Assembly (NCBI GenBank): GCA_951799405.1
Contig: OX637342.1
Location: forward strand, 4,340,001 to 4,404,000
Source: Agapetus fuscipes
Lineage: Eukaryota > Arthropoda > Insecta > Trichoptera > Glossosomatidae
Direction of reading: 5' to 3'
Length of the DNA stretch: 64,000 nucleotides
In this document: positions 20,299-33,000 of the stretch, in pieces
Layout of the letters: each line of letters starts with the position of its first letter
How positions within the stretch are numbered: the first letter of the stretch is position 1
Notes under the pieces: model-generated
The model's database searches: none
What the model was told of the DNA's origin: nothing
The model's input: the letters and a program-made list of their open reading frames with translations, nothing else
Program-made: the position numbers and the translations under genes

Positions 20299-20479
20299 TA
20301 AGAGCTCGTTCCCACTTGTCGGGTGTTGGACCGTATATTATTTGGAGGTTCCAGTGGCAGAACATTATGTATGAAGCTATTCACACTTATCAGAAACCGA
20401 TTTTGTCCGAAATGTTCTGCCACTGGAACCTCCAATTAGTATACGGATCCGACACCCGACAAGTGGGAACGGGCTCTTA
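20299..20479. mobile_element. Near-perfect long hairpin (foldback MITE)
   Basis: The left arm starts TAAGAGCTCGTTCCCACTTG and the right arm ends CAAGTGGGAACGGGCTCTTA. Pairing continues through CGGGTGT, CCGTATA and GGAGGTTCCAGTGGCAGAAC, giving arms of about 75 bp around a loop of about 30 bp. It lies some 440 bp upstream of exon 1 of the host gene. It could be a foldback DNA element or a source of a long RNA hairpin. No second copy was seen in this window. Confidence 0.8.
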
Positions 20480-20529
20480 CATGAAGTTTTCACACAAAAA
20501 ACGATAATTCATGGATCAGTTATGAATTA

Positions 20530-20775
20530 AGTGTAATTTGCAAAGATATATTAATATTTCAAATTCATTTTAAATGCATGCCCGCAAACAGACGCGTGAA
20601 TGTTCTTGCTAACAAATGCTGCATATGTACTTACAAATTAAAACATAAACCTAAATGAATATTAGCCCTTCAACTTTTACCGACCTCCCCTGAAACAAGG
20701 GTGATATTGGAAAAAAAATTAACCATTTGTTAATTAACAGTATGAGTGGTCAGCTTCATACTAAACAATAAGTGA
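20530..20775 (-). mobile_element. Family D element, old
   Basis: Reverse copy, well diverged: ATGCATGCCCGCAAACAGAC, CTTTTACCGACCTCCCCTG, TATGAGTGGTCAGCTTCATA and head remnant ACAATAAGTG. It ends about 140 bp before the first coding exon of the host gene. Confidence 0.75.
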
Positions 20776-20917
20776 ATAATGTTATCATAATTTTTCAGGA
20801 TTTTTTTTCAAACATTCAAAACTGTGTAAAAAAGTGAAAATGAATATGTGAACAAGTTTTTTTTAAATTATAAATTTAATGTTTAGTGTGTTTATGATAA
20901 ATTAAATTCTGTATAAA

Positions 20918-21014
20918 ATGGACAAGATTGTGATAAAGAGTACACTGCACATAACAGAAGAAAAACACATTTCAAGAATGCTCGGGTCCATCATCTTCGC
21001 TTCTGTTTTAACTG
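20918..21014 (+). CDS. Host gene exon 1 (signal peptide)
   Basis: An in-frame TAA lies upstream at 20903-20905, so the frame begins here. ATG at 20918 has A at -3 and G at +4. A second ATG at 20978 starts the hydrophobic stretch. The exon ends ACTG before the perfect donor GTAAGT at 21015 (phase 1). The 20 residues between the two Met are charged and would make a signal anchor less typical. The transcription start and any 5' non-coding exon were not found. Confidence 0.8.
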
Positions 21015-24000
21015 GTAAGTCATTTAAATTAATTAAATTAAATTAGGGATATCACACCTCAAGAGCCCTCTGCGAGCTTGGTCATCGCTGTAGATAGCGC
21101 AAATTCTCAAGCAAGACCCAGTTGCTGTAAGGCTGGATGGACCTTTTGATGACCGGTCTTTCGCAAAGGTTTATTAATTTTTCAACCCAGCGAAGAGAAA
21201 ATTTGAATATATAAATGATAGGTACCTATATTGATTTGATTTCTTCTGTTCAGTTCTGTTAACAATATTATAAAATGAATTCGGGGCTAATTACAAAAAT
21301 ATAAACAAAAATGACTTCACACGGGTGAATTTCTACATGAATAGGTAACCTAACATTTTATTATTGGTTGCTTTGGACTCTAGTCCCTTAAACCTGTGAC
21401 GCTTACCTACCGAAAAAAATATAGTTTAAATAAAAAATCATCGTGAAAATAACCTTAACTCTTTGTATATCTGAGGTATTTATTAAAATTAAAGATAAAA
21501 AATTTGATTCATACAAAAAAAACTAATAATATAAAGATTTTTTTAAATGAGTAAAATTTTGCATGCGGTTTAAAAAATATTCGCTGAAACTTTTTATTAC
21601 TTTGTACAAAAAAATAACGGACAGCCTTTTTTGGCGACAAAAAAGCAGAGCGTCAGTTAAATGAAAACAAATAAAGGACTGAAACAGAATTGTATTTTGG
21701 GGCACATGTTCACAACGGTGGGCTCAATGTTTTCAATGATCCATAAAAACAAGCGATAAATTCAGTGTGTTCACTTATACTGCACTGTTGCTGTATCCAG
21801 CCGCCGTTTCGCTAGGGGTGGCAAGCACTTTTGCAGATGCGCCTAGTCTTTTTTTATGTCTTTGCACACTTTCACCAGTCGATTGCAGTATCGGTTATTT
21901 AATTTTCATGCTTTTCTCAGTCTTTCCCTTCCGCGCTTACCTTTTTTCGCTCTTCTTGTCAGTCGTTTATTTTCATTCTTTATAGTTGCCCAAATCCTTT
22001 CTTTGTACTCTTCTGTATGTTCAATTTCATATCCTCTTTTATTTGATTCTTTGAACAACTTGTTCATTACTATTATTTTATTAGGATGATTTATTTGGTG
22101 AGCGCTGTTTTTGTGTGTATCACACCTCAAGAGCCCTCCGCAAGCTTGGTCGTTGCTGTAGAAAGCGCCAATTCTCAAGCAAGACCCAGTTGTTGTAAGG
22201 TTGGATGGACCTTTCAGTGACCGGTCTTTGGTAAAGGCTTATAAATTTTTCAACTCAGCGAAGAGCACATTCGAAATATAAATGGTATATTTTTTGTGTT
22301 CCGTCGGGATCCGAATCCACAACCTTCCATTTACGAGTCCAAAGTGTTGCCACTGGACTACGGACCGGTCCAAGATGGTCATGATGATGTTCATCCATTT
22401 GCAGTCGATATTAAAACTTTGAGAACTTGGTGTTTCTACGACTAATTATTTTTTCAAACTGCCCGTCGTGTACGGAACGAGTTACTGGTATATGTGTTAC
22501 CACCTCAATTTAATCCTGGTCTATCCAAAATCAATATTCTCAAAGTTAAGGTAGCACAACACTACGCAGCTAACATCATTGCTACAAAGGATCCTAACGT
22601 TAACTGCAGGCCCTACCAGCTCCCACACCTCTACAGCACTCGAACAAGTGCCATAGACCTCCAGATTTTCTACAATCTGGCAATGTAAGTCTCCTTCAAA
22701 CATCTGAAAAAAAAACATAGTATTTTCATAACCTTATCATTTAAAGTCTTATCAGAAATTTCTCTCAAGTAAATTCTGACCACAAAACATAAAACTAGGT
22801 TCTTAAATCAATTTAAAAAAATCTGTTGGTTTTTTGTCACTTTCAATTATCGTTTCTTATCAGACACATCTTTTGTGAGCAGAGTTTTTGAGCATTCAAA
22901 TCAGATTTATTTTTGTGAAATAAACTTTTTATGTAATTCTCCTTTTAGGATTCTAGCTGCCATTATTTTCAGCTGAACGGGTCACCAAAAAGCTTTTAGA
23001 GATTTATTTATTCACGTAACCTTTTTTTATATAATTTGAATCGTTTTTGAAAGAAAATCCAAATTGAATTTTTTGTGTTAGAAAATTTTCACGGTTATTA
23101 AGTTTTTAACAAAGGACGAACTTCCTTCCATCTTCACATCAGTCTAAAATTATCCAGATTGTATTTCAACAGTCCCTGATCACATAACGAAACACCTTAA
23201 AAAAATAATTTACTTGCATTAAGGTATTGTTTTGGATTATTTAATAATAATGATTTTTTATCTGTGCTAAAAGTTATTTTTTTGTTCATTCATTTTGCTA
23301 TTGAATTCTATTATGTCAGTTTATTTTTTACATCAAAATTTACATCTGCTAGTTTTGACAAAAGCAAATCCCCATTAGAAGTAATTGATCTCAAAACAGA
23401 TCACTTCAGGCAATCAGGCAAAAAATTAAATCGACAACACATAAATTTTTCATTATTGATTTTCATCGTCTAAATTTTATTTTTTATCGCACTATTTTAA
23501 ATCCAAATTTCAATTTTGACAACACAAACATGTCAAACACACGAAATTAATAAAAAAATTAAAGACACCACTTTAAAATTTTATTTCAGTAGTAGGTAGG
23601 TACTAAAATTTTGCATAATGTTAACTACTTTTTCTTGTACATGCATGAGCTATGAATCTGAAATGCTTATTATTGTTACAACAAAGCATGTGGATAAGCA
23701 AAAACAAAAAAAACGCGTACAACCTGTGAAAATCAATATCTGTTTTTTTTTTAATAAGATTTTGATTAAAAAATATATATTTTGTACCTGCGTCTCATAA
23801 CAAAGACACATACTGTATCGGAGAGGTATAAGATAATTTTATGAAATTTTTCAAGCAGGATAAATCTCACAATTAGGATTCATCCGATCGGATAATCTCG
23901 TATATTCTGAAGGGCAAGTATCCCGACTCGAAAGTCAAGATTATAATCCGTCATCGAAATTTTATTTTAATGACTTGAAACACTCACATTTTCATGGGTC

Positions 24001-27000
24001 GTTTGCCAAGACAAAACGCAAATAGGCTGTGAATGGCTGTTTTTCAGCTTTTAAGTTGAAAACACGTGGACAGAATTAGAGCTTATAAAAATCTTGAGAT
24101 ATAATATTGCATTGATTAAATCAATTTTGGAGTCACGTAATTTTTTTCAAATTTATTTAGCCTATTTGGACGATCCTTGCAAGACTTCAGATTTTTTTTA
24201 CAAATACATACCCATTTTTTGACTCGAACTGTAGAGAGTCTGTGTTGCTTCGTAGTTGTTACTTACAACAAACTGTGTACGCAAACAAGCAATAAAAATA
24301 AAATGAGGATTTTCGCATTATCTGTCTCCTTCACGCTTACTAACTTTAAATGCACCCGTCCCTTTTCCTGTCGAAATCGAAATGCATGGCAGTGAAAGAT
24401 CAAGCCCAATACGACTGGACGAAGTGGTGAAGAATGAAGTATGGAACTACAAGAAAAATGGATTGGACAGTCAGCGATGGCAGCAATTGATCACGGAGGC
24501 CGAAACCCATCCTGGAATGTGACGCCAATTATGAAGTTAATGAGATGAATCGTATTTTGAGAAACCCCTCATCTTGTCACCTTTGTACTTGTTTAGCTTA
24601 TCTCCTTCTCAGATGTAGTTCCACATAAGCAAAGTTTGTGTGTATACTGTACCAATGTTTTTTTATGAAAACTGGCAATTTATTTTGAAAATTGTAAAAA
24701 TAACTCGTACATTTACATTCTTTACGTGTTTTTCTTACATCAAGTTGTGTAGAATGTAATTCTGCAGAAAATCTCATTTAAATGTTATATTTGAATCAAA
24801 TGGTAGATAAGTCAAACAAGCACTAAGGGCACGATGTATTTAATATACTTTGCGTATTAAAAAACGTATTCTATTTTTCTAGATAAAAACTGCCAAGAAA
24901 AAATGGGTTTGTTTATTTTTACTCGCATTATGCATAATTTGAAATGCTAAAGTAAGAATGACTTTTTAACATTTCTTTTTGATGAATATTTTTAATTGAA
25001 AAAATGCAAAACAAAGGCTAAACATAACATCTGAATAAAAAAAGACGTCTCCAATTTATAAATGGTGACACAAAAACTTGGGGCTTTAATTTAAAATGTT
25101 TCAGCGCTTTTTTATACAAAAAAAAAACAAAAAAATCACACACACAAGTTTTTTTTTCATTCACAGAACAAACCCAGTGTCTCAGTTTCAGTAATTATTC
25201 GAAAAATCTCAAAAGTGTGCAAAAAGTATGTACGATTAAAAATAATACTTCAAACCTCAGTTCAAATTTTTTTGCATAAAATAATACAATATTTATATTT
25301 TTATTTTAACACAAAATTATTTAGATTGTATGATCCCTACAGCTTCAAAGACGAATATGACTGGTAGTCTAGTGGTTAATACTATTTGAACGGAAACGGA
25401 AGATTCGATCCGCGGCGGAGCATAAACAATATGTTTTAAATTGTTTTTTTTTTTTTTTTTTTAAATGTTGCCTTTACTAATGATCGGTCGGGTCTTGTTT
25501 AAGAATTGGCGCTTTCAATACTAACAAACAAGCTTGGAGATTGTTCTTGCGGTGTGATTCACACGAAAACAGCGCTCACCAAACAAATCATAACAATATT
25601 CATTTATGTTATGTAAAACACTATACTTCCAACTCAATATTTTTTTTTACAATTTTCTAAGAAAATAGAAAGATTTTATTTTGTAAAAACTTGTCTTGTC
25701 TTGAATTCTGCCGCCATTTCTCTAGGCCGGTCGATAGCTCAGTTGGTAGAGTGCTCGCATTCTACCCCGTGAGCTCGGGTTCGAATACCACCGAGGAGGG
25801 TGTCAGAAATGATTTCCTATTTCGGTGTTTATTTAAAACCCCATAATAAAAATACCGGCAAGGTTTACTCAGCCTTCACAAGAAATGAGTACCAGCCCCC
25901 TCGGGAGCTGGGAAACCCCCACTTCAACTGAAGTGGTTGGCGTAAGACCGGCCCCCTTACCTGTAAAAATAAATAGGTTCAACTCGCCACATGCGACCCC
26001 TTCGGGGATAACGCGGCAAGAAGTTACACTATATGTGTAGCTTGGTTGCGTTTTGCGTGGCCAGTACCTCCACTTGATTCTGTCCTTGCATACGTCTTTC
26101 TTCTCATCTAGTTTTATTACTCTTTTCATGCACGCTCTTCACTTGTTTCCACTCTGTAGATTCCATTCATTCGCCATCTCACTTATCTGATCAATCCATT
26201 CTTTTCTAGGTCTTTCCCATCCACGCTTACCTATTACATTCCCTATAAACACTTTTTTTGTCAGTCGGTCTTTATTAATCTTTTCAATATGTCCAAGCCA
26301 TCGCATCACACTTCTTTGAACTTTCACTTTCACGCTTTCTTTTACTCCGCATTCATTCAGAACCCATTCATTTCTCACTCTATTATTCAATGCTTTTCCT
26401 GTCATACTTCTCAAATGAGCCATTTCTACGCTGCATACCTCATATCATATCAGTTATTAAAATTAGCTTTATAAATTCATTGTTTCAGGAAAGGACGGCA
26501 AGAGTTGCAGGGCTTATGTTCATTTCAGATTGGGTTTTTATATTGTAGGTCCACATGCGGCATGTGTTAGCGCGAAATTATACATGTCTGCTTGTGGGAA
26601 TGCATTTAATATAAATCTTAAATGATATATATCTTTGCAGCTTATATTAGATTAGATTAGATAAATTCAGAAATTTTCACCAAAAAATTCATTGAGATTC
26701 AAGTCTTTTCTTATAATTTCTTCTCCTTATAATTGTATACCTTAATAAAAACTTGTATGCCAAGAAAGATAAAAGAAATACGCAGAGCATTCTTACCAAA
26801 TATATAGTAGACGTACCCTTGTCCATTTTTTGTTGTTCAGACTATCGGAAATGTGGCAGGTCTACTTTCCGAATCACAATGAAACCAAAATTTCGACCGG
26901 ATTTCCTCCCTTTCTCTCTGGGAATGAATGAAAAAACCCGCTCGGGTTTTTCCTGATAACTGAGGGGCGCAAAAACAAATAATTGTCTGTAAAATAATAC

Positions 27001-30000
27001 TCCACCTGGAAAATCTAATAAATGGTCTATTTTTTTTTGGGCTTTCTCGGTTCTAATTAAGGATTTTGTTTTTTTTTGTGTGTGCGGGCTAGCATTAATC
27101 TTAACCTCGAAAATAACAGATTAAAAATTACATTGGGGAAAATTTTCCAAGAATTTCTTTGAAGCTTTGATACAAAGTTAATATATGAAACGCATATTTT
27201 GAAAATTACCACATGCATTTTATCATTAAGTATACATCTTGTTCTGCTGATTGGTAAATAAAAATGTTTGAACTGAAAAAAGATTTGATATAGGTAACGC
27301 AACGCAACTTAGCTGCGTATAGAAATAAACTTCTTCTCGCGTTGTTTCCGAAGAGGCCGCTTTTATCGTGTGAAATCTATTTATTTTTACATGCAAAGGA
27401 GGCCGGTTTATACCAACCGGTGCTATCGACCGGATTGAAATAAATCGGTCAATACATAATACATCGATGGTCAATACTGTATTTTCAAATCATCATCCAG
27501 CATTAGCTTAGTGGCTGATCTTAAGACTTAATATCAAAAGTTACCTGGTTCAAGATTACTCTTGTAAGGCATTGTTTTTATTACAGGTTTGAATACTAGC
27601 AAATCTTATACACCGGAAAAATAATAATACAATTTTATTTCGCTTATTAATATTGCTTAAGTATTTAACATGAGATTGCCTTCTTTACCTGTACAATAAA
27701 AACATTCCAAATGCGAACATTAAGCCTTCAGCAACAACGGTATAAAACTAGTTACATATTTAAAGTTAAGTAAAGTCACCCCTGTTTCAAGGAAGGTCGG
27801 TAGGAGTTGCAGGGTGTATGGTCATTTGAGATTCGGGTTTTTATATTGTAGGCCTACATGCGGCATGTTTAAGCGCGAACTTAAACATGTCTATTTTTTG
27901 AAAATGCATATAATGTGAATCTCTAATGTCACTTATATTTTGCAACTTAGATTAGATTAGATTAGAAAGGATGACTCATGCTAGACCGTGTCAGGTCCCA
28001 GCCGAGCCTCGGCCGTAGCACGGTCAACTAATATCCCATACATTTTAAAACAGGGGTGATATTGGCAAAGTGAAACATTTTTTGCAGCATGGGTTGTCAG
28101 CCTCATAAGAACTAATAAGTAAAGCGGTCATTTATGTCAAGGGATATTTATTATTGTTATACAAAAACAAAATCAATAGAAGACCAATTTTCTTTCTATT
28201 CTAGAATAACTTTTCATATGCTGGTTTTTCAGGAAACCAATTTTATTGTATTTAAAGATGGAGATAAATGAATGTGTAAGGATTTGTTAAGGTTAACCGG
28301 AGCCACATAGAGGGAAAAAAATTCATTATTCCAGAGCTTGTCTGATTCGAGAAAAACTGCAAAGTCACCCGAGGAAGAAAAACATCTGGCAAGGAAAGGG
28401 CGGGAACCCTTTTTCCTGGATTGATTGACGATAAGGAAATAAATTACAAGGGATGTTATCCCCCCTAATGTCAGGTAAATGGAATAAAACATTTTAAGGT
28501 AATCGAATGTCGGGGATCCACCTGGAAACCTTTTTTTTTTGTTATTCAATTTGAGGTTTCCTGTTTTTGTTGTAAGAAAATCAACTATCAATTGTGAAGC
28601 GGGTTTGCTTTTTATTTGTTCAGGATATTTAATCAAGGTTGATGGCAGTGAATAAATACATTTTTTAATATACTCGTAGGTTTTTTTTCGTTATTTGGTA
28701 AATAGATTGGTATGAGGCTAACCACTCAAACTGTAAAATTTGGTTCACTTTTCCTGTCAGGAAAAGGTAGCAAAAGTTGCAGGGCTTATGTTCATTTAAG
28801 ATTTCGGTTTTTATTTTTCGACGTGCACATGCAGCATCTGCCAACTTGCACACACTGCTTGTGGTCATGCAATTATTATAATATAAATCTTAAATGGTAA
28901 TAAGTCTGAACAATTATAATATAATCAGTAATATATGTTGCAAAGAAATATATTACATTTAAGATTCATATTGAACTCATTGCCAAAAGCAGACACGTAT
29001 AAGTTCGCACTTACACATGCTGCATGTAGACTTAAAACATAAAAATCAAATCTCAAATGAACATGAACAAGCCCTGCGGCTCTTGTCAAAATTCCCTGAA
29101 ATAAGGGTGAAATTGGCCATGTGAACCATTTTTTAAGTATAGCTGGTCAGCCTTATACCAACCTATAAAACAATAAACTAATAAGTCGTTATATTCTAAA
29201 ATACTTTTTAAAATCCTTTCCTTCAAAATTCAAATGCAAACTGAAGTCTGCAAAAGACTCTACATTTGATATACCATTCCACTGAGTCTTGAAAATTTCT
29301 TTTAAAAAAATTGAAAGCGCTCTTAGGACAAATTAAGCGCAAAAGCAAAAAAAAAAGAAGGAATGAAAATATTGGCTTTAATGCTCCCCGGGGAGCACCC
29401 CTCGTGGATTAGTTTCCTTTCGCAAATTAAATTAGGACGGCCTTTTACTTGCAAGGTAAGAAATTTATTATCTTTGAGAACGCGAAAGTACCCTCGGATA
29501 CATTCTAATTTGTAACAAAGAAGAACCATTGTTCAAGGCAGTCTATTCTCATGAAAAATCCTGAAAAAATTCAAGTTTGATTCGGGCGTCAAAAAAAAAA
29601 GGTGTCTGAGTTTAAATGAAAATAAAATGATTTTCGTTTTTTTTAAACCAGACAGTTTTTTACTTTTTTTTTAAATAAATAAATAGATTTGTGAAGAGGA
29701 ATGCAATTCACCAACCTATTCTGCCTGGCCAGAAACAGGTATTAATATCATCAATTAATAATTCATTATTGTTTATATTAATGAATTATTAATTAATAAT
29801 TACCCAATAACATCTGTTGAACGAGGGTCAAAGTTAAAGTCAAGTGACCCAAGCGGGGATTGAACCAACGTTTTTCTATTCCAAATACGCTAGAACGATC
29901 GGCCACTTGGCCCCCTCGGCCATAGCACCGACAAGTTTTTGGTTGTTTTTCGAGAAAAAAACAGCATGCCTTACAGCAACTGGGCCTTGCTTGAGATCGA

Positions 30001-33000
30001 GCTCGCAGACGGCTCTTGAGGTTTATAATCTATAATATAATATTCTATAATCTAAGTTGCAAGGATATATTCATTTAAAGCTCTCAGATGTATGCTCACA
30101 AACCAACACGTGTAGTTCGCGCTTACAAATGCTGAATGTGTACTTACAAATAAAATCCAAATCTCAAATGAACATAAGCCCCACAACTTTTGCCGACCTT
30201 CCTTAACACAGGGATGACATTGGCAAAGTATACCATTTTTTACAGTATGGGTGGTCAGCCTCATACCAAACTATAAGTCAAGGATTCACACAAAAACAGT
30301 GCTTAACAAATATGTAATCCTAATATTATTATTATTATGGATAAGAATGATTTAAGAGTAGTATGTCAAAAGGAGGAACTCTGCAGAGGTTTTTGCCACC
30401 CCTTGTTGTACGGAGATTGCGTTACAATTAGAGTTTAAGATTGCGAAAAAAACCCTTTAATATTGTGTTTCTTGAAAACAAGGGTATTTATTTTTCTCAT
30501 TGCCTTTACAAACTAAAAAATTTTAGCTGGATAAATTGCTCTCTTTCGGAAAATTGAAGAAGGTTGTTTCTTGTAGAATATATTGAGGCGTTTTATAACA
30601 AAACTGACTTTTTGTAAGTCCTAAAAATGAGATATTAATTTATAAGGTCACTTACTGTTATATATCGTTCACTAAGGGCCTGTTGCACCAACCTCCAATC
30701 AGCATTTGATTAACACATCAAATTTGATTGCTTAATTCTGGCATGGACCTCGGTGAAATATTTCTCGGAAGTGGGTAATAATATGATGGAATTTGAACAG
30801 AAAAGATCATGTACATAGCTGCAGCCAAATTTTTTATTTGAAAGGGAGAAATCACACTTAATTTTGATTTTTGCCTGATTACGTAGAGTTTGGCACAACA
30901 GGCTCTTAGTTAAATTAATTTGTATCACGAGTGATCAGTTTTCGCTCGATCCTTTGAAATAAATCCTACTGAAAAAAATCAATTTAAAATATATCAGTAC
31001 CCGTAGTAGGACGAGTTTTTTCACAATACTCGAAGTATTGAGTATTCGAGAAAAACGTATGTGAACTTGAAAAGCACCTCTGACGAAAAAAGGTTCGAAA
31101 CTTTTTTTCCAGAGTTGCTTTTCAAGTTCACATTCATTTTTCTCGAATACTCGATACTTCGAGTATCCTGAAAGAACTCGTACTACGGGTACAGGTGCCT
31201 ACCTTATAAAAATAATATTTACAAAACTGTATCAAGGTTTCTTTACCACGTTATCGTAATAGGGTCGGTACCACAGGAACCCTTGCAATGCAAAGTGACC
31301 CTAACACAAAATAAAATTGAATATATTTACAGAACGACAGTTTTAGGGTCGCCTTTACGTTTAGGGTTATATTTCATAGCGCCCCTTAGTCACACTGCCA
31401 ATACAAAGTTTCATTTTCACTCAGTTGTTTTGTTTATGTTAATAAAAAATGCCGGTAAACTTTTATTTTGGAAAATATTAAAACAGGGACCCTAAGTAAA
31501 CTCCGGTGGGTTGATTCCTTCACAAACATTGATATCAAAGTTGAAAAGTTTAGGGTCGAAAGCTAAAACTTTGTCCCGAGTGTGCAACAGTGGCGGATCA
31601 TGGAAGAGAGAGAAAAATATTTTTTTTACATCTTATTCTTCCACTTGTTAATAACAATGTGTAGATGTCTTCTGAATGAGTCCAGTTGATAGTTCAATGG
31701 TAGAGTGCTTGTATTCCATGCCGTGAGTCCGGGTTTGAGTCCCACCGAGAGTCTCAGAAATGATTTCCTGTTTCGGTATTTATTCGAAACACAAAGTAAA
31801 ACAACGGCAAGGTTTACTCAGTCTTCACACAAAAAATGAGTACCTATCAGCTCTTCGGGAGCTTGAAAACAACGCCGGCCCCCTTACCTGTAAAAAATAG
31901 GTTCCAAACGCCAAACGCGAAACCCTTCGGGAATAACGTGGCAAAAAGTAGCACTTTATGTGTAGCTTAGTTGCGTTTTTTGTTTTTGCGTTGCAAAAAT
32001 ATTTGGTGAGCGCTGTTCTTGTAAGTAATCACACTTCAAGAGCTTCCCGCAATCTTAGATGAACTATTGCATCAGATCTATTTTTCAATCCAGCGAAGAG
32101 GATCTTTGAAAAAGAAATGACTTTTTGACGCTCAATTCTCTCCAGTATGATGAAAGTTTGAAGCAAATTCTTTTCATTTCTAAATTGTTGCAATCGAAGA
32201 AATTCTGTGTCATACTTTTTTCAAATATGTTGTTATGTAAATAGTAGATTAATATAGGTGTACACCGTAGGTAGCAATAATTATAGGCCTAAGAAATCTA
32301 GAAATTAAATGATCCTTTTGTACTCTTTAACTTGGTAGAATGTTCGCGAGTGCACTGGAAAAATTAGCTCCTAGAGAGTTCTGTCACTACAGTATATAAG
32401 GAGCAAAATTGAGTGCACTAGGACAGTGAGATAGTTGCCTTTGATTGAAGAGTGTAAGCGATACTGAACTGTGAAAATAATTTGAGTTACTAAAAGTGTT
32501 TAAAATAAATATTAATTTTAAAAATAAATTCAGTAAAAATAAAGATCCTGAAAGAAGACCTGTATGTTTTAATTTAGAGACTTTCCGAACCCAAAAACAT
32601 TACAATATAATCAAAATTCTGATATTCCTTCGCACACGCCTCCACTGGTTAGGGAGTATTAAAAACGATTCCCAACTGATAGTCGCCAGTGGCGCACTTA
32701 TGCGGTAAGTTGGCACATTATCGAACAGTTAGATCTTGTCACTTTGAATGGGGACCGAGTCTTCTCTTTGCTCTACCTTCGTCCTGGTGTCATTTGGCGA
32801 AAACTTTGGTGACATGTTACAATGATAAGTCACGTATGGTATACAAGCGGTAAAATAGTGTTTAATAATGGTGTATTCTGTGTGGTGTTTTTATATGAAT
32901 AGTTGGACACTTACAAATCTCAATCAAATTATTTAGATTTGTATTTGTCAGTAACTTTGTGAAATGATTTTGTATAAATTTAAATCAAATTTAATTTTTT

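Noticed and set aside
22405..22686. Additional host exon between exon 1 and exon 2
   Set aside because: CATTTGCAG at 22396-22404 is a fair acceptor and AATGTAAGT a fair donor, but every frame from that acceptor meets a stop before the donor. Exon 1 also joins exon 2 in frame and completes the signal peptide.
28229..28636. 135-codon minus-strand open frame
   Set aside because: No recognisable motif, AT-rich codons, located within intron 1 with no splice or expression context. Treated as chance.
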